This document shows positions 18,190 through 26,392 of a stretch of 43,957 nucleotides of DNA, piece by piece. A model generated the notes under the pieces. The model worked only from the letters and a program-made list of their open reading frames with translations, had not been told where the DNA came from and made no database searches. The position numbers and the translations under genes are program-made. The number at the start of each line of letters is the position of its first letter. Positions within the stretch are counted from its first letter, which is position 1. Origin of the DNA: JABWCQ01 sp964530625 (GTDB taxonomy: Bacteria > Electryoneota > RPQS01); the NCBI GenBank assembly GCA_964530625.1, contig CAZHAK010000022.1, forward strand, positions 1-43,957, given 5' to 3'.

Positions 18190-19581
18190 ATGCGAGGTCT
18201 GCTATTCTCGATGGTTTGTTTGTGCATGATTGGCATCACTACCCGCGGCAATTCTACGGGTATTGATGTCGATGTTGTGTATTACTTTGGTGACGACAGC
18301 CTGACTTATTGCGAGGCGTATGTAGGAGTGCAGCGCAATGCAGTCATGTATGAAGGCGGAACCATGGATAGCATGTTTGCCGTGTTCAGCGTAGTGTCCG
18401 CAATCAGTCGAAACGATACGATGTTCTTGTCTGACACAGTGGACACCGTAGATCGCTCGTTACGCGAAGTCTCGCAGGGTAGCGGAGCCTTTTTTCCATA
18501 CATCTTTCGATACCTGCTTCTGCCGGGTCGCTATTCTCTTTATGTTGAGTTGCTGCAAGAGCGCGGCAGGGCGGACACATGGGTGGATCTGAGCGTTGAT
18601 GTGCCGCAGATTCGCAGTGAATCGGGTATTTCGGAGATGGCATTAGGGGCAGAGTTGACGTACGACGCGGAGTCTTCACAGTTCACAAAGCATGGCTTGC
18701 GATTCGTGCCAAACCCATCCAAGTTCTACGGGACTGACTTGCCGATGCTCTACTACTATGCGGAGTGTTACGGCATGAATCCAACCAGTTCAATGCCAGA
18801 ATCTGTGACTGTGACTCGACAGATAGTGTTTGCCGACGATGGACGGGCGGCGAAGGCCGCAACAACCAAGAAACTTGCCATTCCGGGTGAATCGATGGCT
18901 ATAGCAGATGGTTTTCCCGCCTACACACTGCGAACGGGGACCTATCTACTTAAGCTCATTGTCCATAGAGATGGGCAGCCCAATCGCATAGTGTCTAAGA
19001 AGTTTTATGTTTATCGCGCTGAAGATAGTGCGCAAGGGAGAGACTTGCGGTTCGATCGCGATCTTTCCACAGCAATACTGACAGGCAGTGCAGATATTCT
19101 GAATACGATTGACCCGGACAGCGGTTTGACTTTGATGCAGTACGTCCTGCCCAAACAAGAGATACGACGCGCACGCAACATGGATTCCGAGGGCAAGCGT
19201 AAACTGATGATCGAGTTCTGGCAGACGACCTATAAGGATGATCCGGATGCCCCGAACAAACACTTTGCACGGGTGGCCGAAGCGAACCGCCGTTACGGAT
19301 TTCTGAATCGGGAAGGATGGAGGACCGACAGGGGCCGCGTGTTCATTTTGTTTGGCGAACCCGAGTATATTGATAGGCGTTATGCGGATGCCGCGGGGTC
19401 CGATCATGAGATTTGGTATTACGACAAGCTTGAAGGCGGCGTCTTGTTTATTTTCGTGGATCGTTCGGGTTTCGGGGATCTCGACTTAGTACATTCCACG
19501 AAACGTGGCGAGATTTACAATCCGAATGCACTCTCCACTCAACAGAACCAAAATCCGGTATCACGAGGCCTGCGTGAGTGA
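18190..19581 (+). CDS. GWxTD-domain secreted protein
   Basis: A 463-residue protein with an N-terminal signal-type segment (about residues 1-20, hydrophobic LLFSMVCLCMIGI). A large beta-rich region follows, then a C-terminal GWxTD domain: the eponymous motif is GWRTDRGRVFILFGEP near residue 380, followed by HEIWYYDKLEGGVLFIFVD. GWxTD domains are known mainly from Acidobacteria and the Bacteroidetes/Ignavibacteria side; their function is undefined and they are predicted extracytoplasmic. The protein begins 9 bp after smc and its stop overlaps the following ABC ATPase by 8 bp, so the two may be co-translated. Apart from the motif no function is assigned. Confidence 0.85.
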   Translation: MRGLLFSMVCLCMIGITTRGNSTGIDVDVVYYFGDDSLTYCEAYVGVQRNAVMYEGGTMDSMFAVFSVVSAISRNDTMFLSDTVDTVDRSLREVSQGSGAFFPYIFRYLLLPGRYSLYVELLQERGRADTWVDLSVDVPQIRSESGISEMALGAELTYDAESSQFTKHGLRFVPNPSKFYGTDLPMLYYYAECYGMNPTSSMPESVTVTRQIVFADDGRAAKAATTKKLAIPGESMAIADGFPAYTLRTGTYLLKLIVHRDGQPNRIVSKKFYVYRAEDSAQGRDLRFDRDLSTAILTGSADILNTIDPDSGLTLMQYVLPKQEIRRARNMDSEGKRKLMIEFWQTTYKDDPDAPNKHFARVAEANRRYGFLNREGWRTDRGRVFILFGEPEYIDRRYADAAGSDHEIWYYDKLEGGVLFIFVDRSGFGDLDLVHSTKRGEIYNPNALSTQQNQNPVSRGLRE

Positions 19582-20338
19582 GATTGCCGTCCAAGTAAAT
19601 GGTCTTGGCAAGACCTACCGCGACTCAAGCGGATCTTCTGTAGTCGGCTGCAAGAATGTCAGTTTCAGCGCTGATTACGGTGCAATATTCGGTATTCTTG
19701 GCACGAACGGCGCAGGGAAAACCACTCTGCTTCGCATGCTCGCCACCATGATTCAGCCGACCGAAGGGATTGCTTCAGTCGCTGGATTTGATCTTTGTAC
19801 GCATGCGCAGGATGTCAGGCGTTCAATTGGCTTTCTATCGGCAACCACGGGGATCTACGGCCGCTTGACCGCCCGCGAAATGCTGCACTACTTCGCGGCG
19901 CTGCATGGATTTGAACCTGCGCGCGCGGTCCAAAGAATTGCGGAAGTAACGGATCTACTCGACTTGCATGAATTTCTGGATCGCCGTTGCGAGAAACTCT
20001 CAACGGGGCAACGTCAGCGAGTTAGTATCGGCAGAACAGTACTGCATGATCCTCCCGTCTTGATTTTTGACGAGCCGACCAGTGGATTAGACATTCTTGC
20101 CGCTGCGCAGATTGTCCAGTTTATGCGCGAGAGCCGCAGTCGGGGGAAATGTGTCCTGTTATCTACACATGTGATGCGGGAAGCTGAGTTACTGTGTGAC
20201 CGAATGATTCTGATCCACCAAGGAGTGGTCAAGGACACCGGGGCCGTCGTGGAACTACAGCAGCGTCACGGTAGTTCACAGCTTGAAGTGGTTTTTCTCC
20301 GTGCAATCGGCGAGGATTCGTCGGCATTTCACGACTGA
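19574..20338 (+). CDS. ABC transporter ATP-binding protein (NatA/CcmA-like)
   Basis: A 254-residue ATPase with Walker A GTNGAGKTTLL, Q-loop-region IGFLSATTGIYGRLTARE, signature KLSTGQRQRVSIGR, Walker B VLIFDEPTSGLD and switch STHVMREAE. The pattern resembles NatA and other ATPases that pair with an ABC-2 permease. A longer frame begins at 19505 inside the GWxTD gene, but GTG 19574 has GAGG 5 nt upstream and gives the normal ATPase N-terminus, so it is chosen. No permease gene lies on either side: the next gene is an HD-GYP phosphodiesterase. The substrate is unknown. Confidence 0.88.
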   Translation: MSEIAVQVNGLGKTYRDSSGSSVVGCKNVSFSADYGAIFGILGTNGAGKTTLLRMLATMIQPTEGIASVAGFDLCTHAQDVRRSIGFLSATTGIYGRLTAREMLHYFAALHGFEPARAVQRIAEVTDLLDLHEFLDRRCEKLSTGQRQRVSIGRTVLHDPPVLIFDEPTSGLDILAAAQIVQFMRESRSRGKCVLLSTHVMREAELLCDRMILIHQGVVKDTGAVVELQQRHGSSQLEVVFLRAIGEDSSAFHD

Positions 20339-20369
20339 TTTTGGCCTTGCCTTTGCGAACGTAAAGGCG

Positions 20370-21059
20370 ATGCACAAATCAATTGATTTTTCCCGAGGTA
20401 TATACCAGAATTCCACGTTTGGCACAGTTGAGTGGGCAGCCGTGCAGACGTTGTTGTTGGCGCTCGAATGCCGTGACCCCAGCACGTATCGACACAGCCT
20501 CAGCGTCGCTGAGCTAGCGGCACGAGCTGGGCAAACGCTAGGACTGAATCTTCGTGCCTTGGAAGAACTCCAGATTGCAGGGCTGCTACATGACATTGGC
20601 AAGATTGGTGTGCCCGATCATGTTCTGCAAAAAGAGGGCAAGCTTTCGAAGCGGGAGCGTGGGTTAGTCACCCTTCATCCAGAGCTTAGTGCGGATATTT
20701 TGACACCGTTGCCGAAGTTCGCTAGGGTGCGCGAGATTATTCTCCAGCATCATGAGCGATTTGACGGGACTGGTTACCCAGGGGGCAGGGCGGAGGACGA
20801 GATTCTGATCGAGAGCAGGGTACTGGCAATTGCGGACACTTTTGATGCGCTGTGTAACGTGCGGCCTTACCGCTGCCCACTGACACCGGAGGAAGCGGTT
20901 GGCTGGATTGAAAGCGAAATGGAACGCCAGTTTTGCCCGGTCGCGGTGCAGGCGGTTCTGCATGTTATAGAGACTCAGCTCGAAAGCGGGATACTGCCGG
21001 GTAGGGGAATCGGCTACCAGATGGATACATTTTCCCAAACCCGCACAATTAGAAACTAA
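20370..21059 (+). CDS. HD-GYP domain cyclic-di-GMP phosphodiesterase, stand-alone
   Basis: A protein of about 229 residues consisting almost only of an HD-GYP domain. The metal/catalytic pattern is complete: TYRHSLSVAELA, LLHDIGKIGVPD (His74-Asp75), TLHPELSADIL, QHHERFDGTGYPGG and RVLAIADTFDALCN. Such enzymes hydrolyse cyclic di-GMP to GMP. No receiver, PAS or membrane domain precedes it, which is unusual, so its input signal is not evident. ATG 20370 avoids overlap with the ABC gene; a TTG at 20283 inside that gene would add 29 residues lacking domain character. A promoter and structured leader follow it, so it ends this transcription block or reads through. Confidence 0.9.
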   Translation: MHKSIDFSRGIYQNSTFGTVEWAAVQTLLLALECRDPSTYRHSLSVAELAARAGQTLGLNLRALEELQIAGLLHDIGKIGVPDHVLQKEGKLSKRERGLVTLHPELSADILTPLPKFARVREIILQHHERFDGTGYPGGRAEDEILIESRVLAIADTFDALCNVRPYRCPLTPEEAVGWIESEMERQFCPVAVQAVLHVIETQLESGILPGRGIGYQMDTFSQTRTIRN

Positions 21060-21132
21060 CTAAAGTCATAAAAACCAAACATTTAATATTTTACTATAAT
21101 TGTGAACGATTCTTGCAAGCTTGTGCGAAGAC
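21060..21132 (+). other. Intergenic stretch between the HD-GYP gene and the porU promoter
   Basis: AT-rich spacer without a reading frame or recognisable terminator. It holds a TATAAT (21095-21100) lacking any -35 partner and the 8-bp palindrome CAAGCTTG near 21116-21123. The whole gene-free stretch from here to 21349 is covered by this and the following promoter, leader RNA and terminator entries. Confidence 0.6.
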
Positions 21133-21161
21133 TTGCGCAAGCCATTGCGATTGCTTATATT
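21133..21161 (+). promoter_or_regulatory. Promoter for the porU-porV operon, with an overlapping palindrome
   Basis: TTGCGC (21133-21138), a 17-bp spacer and TATATT (21156-21161) fit a sigma-70-type promoter; the predicted start is near 21168. The -35 lies inside the perfect 10-bp palindrome CTTGCGCAAG (21132-21141), a possible operator. The resulting leader before ATG 21350 would be about 180 nt, much longer than others in this window. Confidence 0.6.
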
Positions 21162-21190
21162 AAGCCTTGTGTCTTGGATATTGTTTTTTA

Positions 21191-21291
21191 GGAGCTGAAT
21201 GACCCTTCGTTAGAGGTTTCTCCGGGATAGGCCCGATTATCGTCAGTCTGTGATGTTTAACGACCCTCTAACGTCGGTGTATGTAAGCTCC
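21191..21291 (+). ncRNA. Structured leader RNA, candidate riboswitch aptamer of unknown class
   Basis: Read by eye, four stems nest cleanly. P1 is GGAGCT (21191-21196) with AGCTCC (21286-21291). P2 is a perfect 9-bp stem, CGTTAGAGG (21208-21216) with CCTCTAACG (21265-21273). Inside P2 lie P3, CGGG/CCCG (21223-21226 with 21232-21235), and P4, CGTCA/TGATG (21241-21245 with 21251-21255, one G-U pair). The element sits between a predicted transcription start near 21168 and an intrinsic terminator at 21310. The 3' strand of P1 can alternatively pair with the terminator's 5' strand, so the two folds are mutually exclusive. It matches no riboswitch consensus that I know. No energies or covariation were computed. 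Confidence 0.5.
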
Positions 21292-21309
21292 GGTTCGTGA
21301 CTATTTGTT

Positions 21310-21341
21310 GCCGAACGAGCTTTGTGCTCCGTTCGGCTTTT
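21310..21341 (+). terminator. Intrinsic terminator/attenuator directly before porU
   Basis: GCCGAACG (21310-21317) pairs with CGTTCGGC (21330-21337). The stem continues with AGC/GCT past one bulged C, closes on a TTTGT loop and is followed by TTTTATGTTT. It ends 8 nt before the porU ATG. Its 5' strand can instead pair with 21287-21297 (GCTC to GAGC and GTTCG to CGAAC), forming an antiterminator. Confidence 0.65.
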
Positions 21342-21349
21342 ATGTTTCT

Positions 21350-24300
21350 ATGACTAATCGCATAACACATAGCACTTCTTCACTGATCATTGTGACTGCA
21401 ATTCTTTTGTCAGCTGCGGTAGCCCGCGCCGCTGCAGTGCAGGCTCTGGCATCGGATGCTGGTGCAGTGACGTTCGAGTGGACAGCGGACCTAAAAACTT
21501 CGTCATTACGGTCACCTGGCGATTGGACGACTTACTTACCCAGTGTCGATTGGCAGTCGGACGGCAACGTGTTGACGCCGTATCAAGTTGTTCTGGTAGC
21601 GTGCCCGATCGGCACGACACCACGCTTGACGATCAATTCGACATCGTATTCGGAGTATGCGGTTCCCTTGCCACTTAATGAGTCTGAACCCTCAGCGAAG
21701 CAACCGCGTCAAGATCAAGTCAGAGTTAAGAGCGTCGAAAGCTGGCGCGGTTTTCAAATCGCTCATATCGAAATGCGCGTGGCGGAGTCGCTTCCGGCTG
21801 GCGCATCTTTGCTAAGCTCGGCTCGTGTGACCGTTGAGTTTACAGGCGCACGTGCGGCAGACGCACCAACCTCTCGAGAAACTGAGATGCTGGGAGCGCT
21901 CTGTGTAAACGGTGTTCAAGCTTCACGCTGGTGGCAACTGAAGACTACATCGCGGGCAACCTTAGACAACGCATTGGACTCGTGGCCCGAGTTTCAACTC
22001 TATAAGCTTGGGCTTACGGAGACCGGGCTTTATGCGATAACTACCGAGTGGATGCAGTCGCAGGGAATTCCTGCTTTAGGAGTTCAGTCCTCACAACTAA
22101 AGATGTTCGGAAACGGCGGCAGATTACTTCCGGCAGGTTTGCTCTCCGTGCCTGATTCCGTGTTGCGGGAAGTCGCAATTTTGATAGAAGACGGTGGCGA
22201 CGGACGCATGGATCAAGGGGATCGAGTTCTTTTCTACGCCGAAGGCTTGAAGGGTTTCGATTACTGTGACGAAAGTCTCTTGCATGGTCTGGGACACGCA
22301 AGCCCATATTCAACTGAGAACATATTCTGGGTTGGGATTGACGCTTCCGGTGCTCCCGGTCAGAGAATGGCCGCGATTCCTGACTATGCGTCGGCAACTC
22401 CAGTAACCACGATAAACGGCCGCACATATCTGGATCAGGAGCAGTTCATCTACGCAACGGGCCCTTACCAAACAAATTCCGGTGTGGTTTGGTTCATGGC
22501 AACGATTGACGGTGGTACAGAACGCTCGTTTCCGATGATTCTTGAAAGTGCAACCACGGGAAGCGGTACGCTTCGACTTCGCATGGTTTCCATCTCGGGG
22601 TCTGGAAGTAATTTCAATGTTTCAGTAAATGGCAGAGTCGTAAGCTCCGGTGTGTTTCCATCCTCAACAAGCCCGCTCGTAATTGAGGTACCTGCGGGTA
22701 CTTTTAATCCCGGAAGCAACACGATCACACTTACCAACAACACGACTCGGCAGGTGCTGCTGAATTTTATTGAAGCAGAGTTTGACCGCTCTTTGCAGAC
22801 TAATACGGGATTTTTAGAGATTTTGGCTCCGGAGACACAGACGGGTCGCTTTGAGTACGCCACGAATCTTTCTGAAGATGCCTACATATTGGATGTTACG
22901 AACATCATCCAACCTCGAGTCACTCGTGGGGTACAGTTCAGAGATTCCTCGTACGCGTCGTCACCCCGCCGCTATTTCGGGGCTAGCCCGACTCGTACGC
23001 GCTCGCCTGTTTATCGTGGGCGCAAAGACTTTGCGGCGGACGACTATACGAGTTTGCGCAATCCAATGAACGAAGCCGGAATCATTATCATCACCTATGA
23101 TAGTTGGTATGATGAGCTAGAGCCTCTGGTGGAGATGCACGCGAGTTACGAAGAGGAACCGCTTAGAGCCGTACGCGTCAAACTGACACACATCTATGAC
23201 GAGTTTTCGTGGGGTGTGAAGGATCCCACGGCGATTCGCAATTTTCTCCGCTATGCGTTCGGGAATTGGCGAGGAGCGACGGGCAGCGCCGAGCCGCCTC
23301 GTTATGTCCTTTTTGTCGGAGACGGCGATTTCGACTACAGAAATCTGACGTCCGGCGCGGATGACAACTGGATGCCGCCGTGGGAAGAGGGACAAGTCTG
23401 CACGGACGACTATTTTGTTGACTTTGATAATGCAGCCTCTTTACCAGATATGATTTCCGGCCGCTGGCCGGCTCAGTCGGCACAGGAAGTCACAGCTATC
23501 GTTGAGAAGACCGTTGAATACGCGACGCGTCCGCTTTATGGGCCATGGAAGAACACGGCAACATTTGTGGCGGATGACGAATGGAAACAAGGTTCATGCT
23601 CGGAGTCCGTTCATACGGATGATTCGGAAACCTTGATCAACAACGTTCTTCCTGACTACTTCACGTTCAGAAAGCTCTACGAAATCTTGTATCCGTTCAG
23701 GCAGTCGAGTTCAACGTCACAGAAGCCGGACGCGACTCGCGACCTGCTTGAGACGTTTAACAACGGCACGCTGCTGATTAATTACGTTGGTCACGGGAAC
23801 GAGCGAATATGGACCGATGAACAGCTTTTTGTGATGGAACGGGATTTTCCATTTATCAACAATAAACGGACTTGGCCTGTCATCGTCGCAGGAACATGCA
23901 CATGGGGAGGATTTGATCGCCCGACGGAGCGTTGTTTTCCTGAGTTGTTACTGGGTGCGAACGGTGTCGGGGCAATTGCCTGTATTGCCGCAACAAGGTT
24001 TACATTTGTTGGGCAGAATCAAAATTTGACTCAACAATTCTATACTGAGATATTCCGTCAAGGTATAGAACGTCGCCGTAGTTTGGGTGAAGCTTTGCTA
24101 TTGGTCAAGCCGCTTCGGTCCAACAACAATCTTTACCACGTCCTCGGAAATCCAGTCTTGCGGCTGGCGACGCCCGAGTACTTTGCCTTTGTAGAAGAGC
24201 GCGACGACTCACTCCAGGCGGGCGGCTTATTCCATATGAACGGTTATGTCTCGCGCACAAACAACGCCATTGCAGATATAAATCATCAACTGCCACGTCT

Positions 24301-25312
24301 TTCCATTGACGACGAGGTCTGGTCCGATTTTCAAGGCATCGTGGAAGCGCGGGTTTTTGATTCGGAAGACTCTGCGGCTTACTACTTTCCGCTTTGGTCG
24401 GATTGCAGCACACCGTCACCGAATCCTTACTACTATGGGTTGCCCGGAAACGCAATTTTCCGTGGCCGCTCTTCAATTGTTAACGGTCGCTTCGAAGTCA
24501 CCTTTCGCGTTCCCCGCGATATTCAGTACGGCGGCGAAAACGCTAAAGTGAGTTTGTATTTTTTCGGAAAATCAGATAGCGATGCGGACTCTGCTGACGG
24601 AATCGGAATCGAGCAGCCGTTACGAATTGCCAATGCCGCAGCAGCCGTGGAAGATACAATTCCGCCTCAAATTGAAGCATGGCTGGAGAACACCTCGTTC
24701 CGCAACGGTGATCAGGTCAGCCGCACGCCGCTCTTGATTGTCAAGTTAGCCGATGAATCAGGCTTGAATCTTTCGGGCGAAGTCGGACATAAGATCACGG
24801 CAAGAATTGATGACGCTCAATCGGAAGACATAACGCAATTCTTCAATTACGACGTGGACAGCTACACGGAAGGTGAATTGTCGCGGACGATCGGGCCACT
24901 GTCTGAGGGATCGCATCGCATGACCGTTGAAGCATGGGATTCGTTCAACAACTTGAACCTTTATTCGCTTGACTTTATTGTCGGTCAGACGGCCGAAGAG
25001 GGCTTCGCGATTCGTGATGTTCTCAATTGGCCTAATCCAATGACGTCTGAGACGTATTTTACATACGCCTTAACTCAGGACGGAACCAGCGGCGTCAAAG
25101 TGAGAATTTACACGATGACAGGAAAGCTCGTAGACGAACTCGATGGCTTGGGCACTCGTCAGCTATACAACAGCAACAGCGCGCGCCCGTGGCATGGCCG
25201 GGATCGCGATGGCTACGAGCTAGCTAACGGGGTGTATTTTTACAAAATCATCGCGCGCCATCAGCGCGGCTATTCAGCCGAAGCGACGGGCAAGCTTGTT
25301 ATTCTTCGATAA
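21350..25312 (+). CDS. porU: PorU-like C25 (gingipain-family) peptidase, T9SS sortase candidate
   Basis: A 1320-residue secreted protein. A signal peptide (about 1-27) is followed by a long beta-rich N-terminal region. The C25 catalytic domain has His815 in NYVGHGNERIWTD and Cys850 in VAGTCTWGGFD. The last 90 residues are a T9SS type A sorting domain (LNWPNPMTSETYFTYAL, then VRIYTMTGKLVDEL, ending GVYFYKIIA). In Bacteroidetes PorU is the T9SS sortase that removes C-terminal signals from cargo and attaches it to A-LPS; it keeps its own C-terminal domain and is encoded next to porV, as here. ATG 21350 is chosen over a TTG at 21305 because the signal peptide begins there and 21305 lies just ahead of the terminator hairpin. 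Another surface C25 peptidase is possible, but the porV neighbour argues for PorU. Confidence 0.85.
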   Translation: MTNRITHSTSSLIIVTAILLSAAVARAAAVQALASDAGAVTFEWTADLKTSSLRSPGDWTTYLPSVDWQSDGNVLTPYQVVLVACPIGTTPRLTINSTSYSEYAVPLPLNESEPSAKQPRQDQVRVKSVESWRGFQIAHIEMRVAESLPAGASLLSSARVTVEFTGARAADAPTSRETEMLGALCVNGVQASRWWQLKTTSRATLDNALDSWPEFQLYKLGLTETGLYAITTEWMQSQGIPALGVQSSQLKMFGNGGRLLPAGLLSVPDSVLREVAILIEDGGDGRMDQGDRVLFYAEGLKGFDYCDESLLHGLGHASPYSTENIFWVGIDASGAPGQRMAAIPDYASATPVTTINGRTYLDQEQFIYATGPYQTNSGVVWFMATIDGGTERSFPMILESATTGSGTLRLRMVSISGSGSNFNVSVNGRVVSSGVFPSSTSPLVIEVPAGTFNPGSNTITLTNNTTRQVLLNFIEAEFDRSLQTNTGFLEILAPETQTGRFEYATNLSEDAYILDVTNIIQPRVTRGVQFRDSSYASSPRRYFGASPTRTRSPVYRGRKDFAADDYTSLRNPMNEAGIIIITYDSWYDELEPLVEMHASYEEEPLRAVRVKLTHIYDEFSWGVKDPTAIRNFLRYAFGNWRGATGSAEPPRYVLFVGDGDFDYRNLTSGADDNWMPPWEEGQVCTDDYFVDFDNAASLPDMISGRWPAQSAQEVTAIVEKTVEYATRPLYGPWKNTATFVADDEWKQGSCSESVHTDDSETLINNVLPDYFTFRKLYEILYPFRQSSSTSQKPDATRDLLETFNNGTLLINYVGHGNERIWTDEQLFVMERDFPFINNKRTWPVIVAGTCTWGGFDRPTERCFPELLLGANGVGAIACIAATRFTFVGQNQNLTQQFYTEIFRQGIERRRSLGEALLLVKPLRSNNNLYHVLGNPVLRLATPEYFAFVEERDDSLQAGGLFHMNGYVSRTNNAIADINHQLPRLSIDDEVWSDFQGIVEARVFDSEDSAAYYFPLWSDCSTPSPNPYYYGLPGNAIFRGRSSIVNGRFEVTFRVPRDIQYGGENAKVSLYFFGKSDSDADSADGIGIEQPLRIANAAAAVEDTIPPQIEAWLENTSFRNGDQVSRTPLLIVKLADESGLNLSGEVGHKITARIDDAQSEDITQFFNYDVDSYTEGELSRTIGPLSEGSHRMTVEAWDSFNNLNLYSLDFIVGQTAEEGFAIRDVLNWPNPMTSETYFTYALTQDGTSGVKVRIYTMTGKLVDELDGLGTRQLYNSNSARPWHGRDRDGYELANGVYFYKIIARHQRGYSAEATGKLVILR

Positions 25313-25344
25313 TCAGAAACAATAAATAGATTGCAGGAGAGCAA

Positions 25345-26391
25345 ATGAAGAAATGGATGTTTGCACTATACGTAACGGTTGCGGGTCTGATGGCTCTGCC
25401 CGTTCACGCCGCTAGCGTCAGTCAGGCGACGCTGCTCTTTTTGAAGATTGCGCCCGGCGCGCGTCCTGCCGGTATGGGTGAGACCTTTGTCGCCATAGCG
25501 GATGACGCAACTGCGACGTGGTGGAACCCTGCTGGCCTCGCGTTTCAGCGTGGCAACGAAGTGACCATGATGTACTCTCGCTGGCTACCGCAATTTAATC
25601 TGTCGGATCTCTACTACGCATTCGTCAGCGGGACGTATGAAGTGCCGGAGTGGGGAACGTTCGGCGGTAACATCGTGTTCTTGAATCTCGGTGAAACTGT
25701 CCGTACCGACGCATCGGGAAACACACTGGGTACGTTTTCGTCCTATGAAATGGCGCTTACCGGAACGTACGGCGCACTGATTGACGACAATACGTCCATG
25801 GGTGTGGGTTTGAAGCTAGCGTACAGTAATCTGTCGCCGGTTGGTGCGGGTTCTGAACAGGGCAAAGGTACGGCGACGGCGATTGCCGCTGACATTGGAT
25901 TGCTGCACAAAGCCACGTTCATGCCGGGGCTCTCCTTAGGCGCAAATCTTTCCAACATGGGTCCTAAGGTATCGTACATTGACCGCGCACAAGCGGATCC
26001 TCTGCCCACGACTCTGAAGTTCGGTGTTGCGTACAAAGTGCTCGATCAAGAATACAATAAGCTGACGATTGCATCCGACGTGGATAAAGAATTGGTCAAG
26101 CGTGATAAATTTGGCCAGTCGGATGAGTTCTATGAAGCTCTGTTCTCAGCATGGGGTGACGGCGATTTGGCGGAGTCCTTGATTTGGCATCTCGGTGCGG
26201 AGTATTGGTACTCAACTCTCGTCGGATTGCGCGGTGGTTACTACAATGACCACCTCGGTCGCGTGTTCCCGTATACCTTTGGTGTCTCGCTCAAATACAG
26301 CACCTATCGCTTCGACTTCAGTTATTTAACCGCCGGCGAAAACCATCCGCTAACGGACACGATGCGATACTCACTTTCTGTGGATTTCTAA
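25345..26391 (+). CDS. porV: PorV-type outer-membrane beta-barrel protein
   Basis: A 348-residue protein with a clear signal peptide (cut after about PVHAA). The PorV/PorQ (UPF0164) opening follows: LKIAPGARPAGMGETFVAIADDATATWWNPAGL. It continues with alternating strands to the end, including a C-terminal FDFSYLTAGENHPLTDT and LSVDF. PorV is the FadL-like outer-membrane shuttle that carries T9SS cargo from the Sov translocon to PorU. It follows porU by 32 bp and has one of the best Shine-Dalgarno sites in the window (AGGAG about 6 nt before ATG). The other T9SS core genes (porK, L, M, N, sov) are not here. Confidence 0.9.
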   Translation: MKKWMFALYVTVAGLMALPVHAASVSQATLLFLKIAPGARPAGMGETFVAIADDATATWWNPAGLAFQRGNEVTMMYSRWLPQFNLSDLYYAFVSGTYEVPEWGTFGGNIVFLNLGETVRTDASGNTLGTFSSYEMALTGTYGALIDDNTSMGVGLKLAYSNLSPVGAGSEQGKGTATAIAADIGLLHKATFMPGLSLGANLSNMGPKVSYIDRAQADPLPTTLKFGVAYKVLDQEYNKLTIASDVDKELVKRDKFGQSDEFYEALFSAWGDGDLAESLIWHLGAEYWYSTLVGLRGGYYNDHLGRVFPYTFGVSLKYSTYRFDFSYLTAGENHPLTDTMRYSLSVDF

Positions 26392-26392
26392 A

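Noticed and set aside
21095..21100. Perfect TATAAT between the HD-GYP gene and porU
   Set aside because: No TTG-like -35 lies at 16-18 bp (the region is AAACCA-like) and no extended TG precedes it; the TTGCGC/TATATT pair at 21133-21161 is a better promoter.
21191..21291. Known small RNAs or classes (SRP RNA, 6S RNA, tRNA, GEMM cyclic-di-GMP riboswitch)
   Set aside because: The diagnostic sequences are absent (no SRP GGAAG/AGCA apical loop, no cloverleaf, no GEMM conserved core), so no known class is assigned.
21305..21349. TTG start of porU at 21305
   Set aside because: It would place the start just ahead of the terminator hairpin and put 15 extra residues before the signal peptide.
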